7,366 nt of DNA from contig CAAEBW010000341.1 of assembly GCA_900754145.1 (NCBI GenBank), forward strand, positions 1 through 7,366, written 5' to 3'. The position numbers and the translations under genes were made by a program. How positions within the stretch are numbered: the stretch's first letter is position 1; every line of letters starts with the position of its first letter. The DNA is from Clostridia bacterium (GTDB taxonomy: Bacteria > Bacillota > Clostridia > Oscillospirales > Acutalibacteraceae). Shown here piece after piece: positions 6,066-7,366 of the stretch. The notes below the pieces were generated by a model that did no database searches, was not told the DNA's origin, and saw only the letters and a list, made by a program, of their open reading frames with translations.

Positions 6066-7366
6066 ATGATTACAATCAGCTATGGACGGCTGAAGCCTGT
6101 TGCGTTCGCCTATCTGATTTTGCCTGTGATTATTTTCTTTATAGGCTTTGTTAAATTCTACTTCGCCGTACCTGCCTGCGCCGCTTTGATTTTGAGCTAT
6201 TATTTTGCCCTAAGAAAGAGAAACGGTGCCGAAACAGATGAAAGAAAAATCAATATTAAAATTGCCGATTTGCTGATTTTGGCGGTTATTGCACTTGTAT
6301 GGTGCTATTTGGGCGGTCTTAACGGTTTCTTTTTTCAAAGCAACGATTGGCCGTGGCGTAACGCCATTTACCGCGATATAGTTTTTAAGGATTGGCCTGT
6401 CATATATCCTCAGAAGGGAAGCGCGCTTGTATATTATATCGGCTTCTGGCTGGTCCCGTCATTGCCTGCTAAATTTATTATGGCGATTACGGGCAGCGTC
6501 AGAATCACCTGGTTTGTTGCCAGAATGGCGCTTTGGCTTTGGTCGGCGGCAGGAGTTTTTCTTGTTTTTATACTGCTTAATGTATATTTAAATGCAAACA
6601 GCCGCCTTCGCCGATATTTTATACCCCTTTTATTCATATTCTTCAGCGGAATGGATATTATTGGCTGTTTACTTACTAAGAATTTTAACGGGCTTTCCGA
6701 AAAGGATCTCCATATCGAGTGGTGGGCGAATTTTATCCAATACAGCTCAAATACCACCCTCCTTTACTGGGTATTTAATCAAACGGTATTGCCTTGGCTT
6801 GCAGTCATCTGCTTTTTATCCGAAAAAACGCCTCAAAATTATATGCTTATCGGCATTTCCTGCTTCTGCTGCGGACCGTTGGCGTTCGTGGGACTTGTAT
6901 TTTTAATGCTTGCAAAATGGACAATTTCGTTTGTTTCCTTTATAAAAGAGCAAAGCTTATTGACCCATCTTAAAAATACGTTTACCCTCGGTAATATTCT
7001 GATTTTAATTTTCTGCTTTCCTGCCTTAGCCGTTTATTATCTTTGCAATCTCACGGTGGAGAGCTCTGATACAGGCTATCTTATAGACATTACGCCTTAT
7101 AATATAAAGGTCTATATCGCCTTTTTTGCGCTTGAGGCGGGTATTTATCTTTTCCTTGTGTGGTTCCGTAATCTTAAAAATCCGTTTTTCTATGCTACCG
7201 CCCTTTCTCTCGCTGTTATTCCGTTTTTCAGATTGGGGGATACAATGGATTTTTGTATGCGGGCGTCTATTCCGTCGCTGTTTGTGCTGTTTGTTTTTTG
7301 TGCGGAGGCTTTGCTTGATTATCGCGGCAAGGGGAAAAAATACTATAAAAGGCTTTGTACCGCGGC
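6066..7366 (+). CDS. Large polytopic membrane protein, possible GT-C-type glycosyltransferase, 3'-partial
   Basis: The frame from ATG 6066 is open to the end of the window, giving 433 complete codons with no stop, so the C-terminus is missing. About nine to ten hydrophobic segments are visible: two near the N-terminus (~13-48), one at ~68-88, then ~120-141, ~150-173, ~184-202, ~240-251, ~262-283, ~309-328, ~349-367, ~376-388 and ~402-415. After the third helix a likely extracytoplasmic loop has FFFQSNDWPWRNAIYRDI (88-105) and DWPVIYP (109-115). A later block reads FFRLGDTMDFCMRASIP (387-403). An acidic first loop in a many-helix protein, plus the neighbours, suggests a GT-C-fold enzyme that uses a lipid-linked sugar, with Asp94 or Asp104 as candidate catalytic residues. 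I do not recognise a precise family, and a polymerase- or ligase-like membrane protein is an alternative. A strong ribosome binding site and 21-bp spacing make it part of the same operon. Confidence 0.85.
   Translation, partial: MITISYGRLKPVAFAYLILPVIIFFIGFVKFYFAVPACAALILSYYFALRKRNGAETDERKINIKIADLLILAVIALVWCYLGGLNGFFFQSNDWPWRNAIYRDIVFKDWPVIYPQKGSALVYYIGFWLVPSLPAKFIMAITGSVRITWFVARMALWLWSAAGVFLVFILLNVYLNANSRLRRYFIPLLFIFFSGMDIIGCLLTKNFNGLSEKDLHIEWWANFIQYSSNTTLLYWVFNQTVLPWLAVICFLSEKTPQNYMLIGISCFCCGPLAFVGLVFLMLAKWTISFVSFIKEQSLLTHLKNTFTLGNILILIFCFPALAVYYLCNLTVESSDTGYLIDITPYNIKVYIAFFALEAGIYLFLVWFRNLKNPFFYATALSLAVIPFFRLGDTMDFCMRASIPSLFVLFVFCAEALLDYRGKGKKYYKRLCTA

Noticed and set aside
6434..6757. 107-codon reverse-strand open frame
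   Set aside because: It is antisense to the 6066-7366 gene, with no family resemblance and no start signal.
6592..6906. 104-codon forward open frame
   Set aside because: It lies in another frame inside the longer 6066-7366 gene, which has a strong ribosome binding site and typical membrane-protein sequence.

Overview
The window is a contiguous piece of a cell-envelope glycan locus, most likely from a Gram-positive Clostridia-type bacterium (Oscillospiraceae/Ruminococcus-like). This is inferred from the moderately low GC, strong AGGAG-type ribosome binding sites, a TTG start, and the protein families present: YfhO, a CsbB-like GT2 and a membrane acyltransferase with a Firmicutes-type 'LIHDSNLFRKTLW' end. 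TAA and TGA are both used as stops, so the code is standard. The genus cannot be fixed from this sequence.

Layout: five genes, all on the + strand, with almost no non-coding DNA. (1) A 5'-truncated YfhO-family membrane protein, 1-2719. (2) An acyltransferase-3 family membrane protein, 2709-3845, starting at TTG and overlapping gene 1 by 11 bp. (3) A GT87/DUF2029-like polytopic glycosyltransferase, 3850-5118. (4) A CsbB/GtrB/DPM1-like GT2 glycosyltransferase with two C-terminal membrane helices, 5115-6044, overlapping gene 3 by 4 bp. (5) A large polytopic membrane protein, 6066-7366, that runs off the 3' end and resembles a GT-C-fold enzyme without a firm family assignment. The largest gap is 21 bp. 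I saw no promoter, terminator, RNA gene, CRISPR array, insertion sequence or long repeat. The genes look like the interior of one operon whose promoter and terminator lie outside the window.

Likely joint role (inference from families): the GT2 enzyme makes a polyprenyl-phosphate sugar on the cytoplasmic face. After flipping, the GT-C-type enzymes (YfhO-like, GT87-like and possibly gene 5) would move sugars from lipid donors onto an extracytoplasmic polymer such as a teichoic-acid-like or other wall/lipid glycan. The acyltransferase could O-acylate the product. This resembles the CsbB-GtcA-YfhO lipoteichoic-acid glycosylation logic of Bacillus and Staphylococcus, but no GtcA-like small flippase is visible here.

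The most notable feature is an extra ~140-residue segment in the extracytoplasmic part of the YfhO-like protein (nt ~1652-2077). It looks like a three-repeat ricin-type beta-trefoil (carbohydrate-binding) domain placed between two canonical YfhO blocks.
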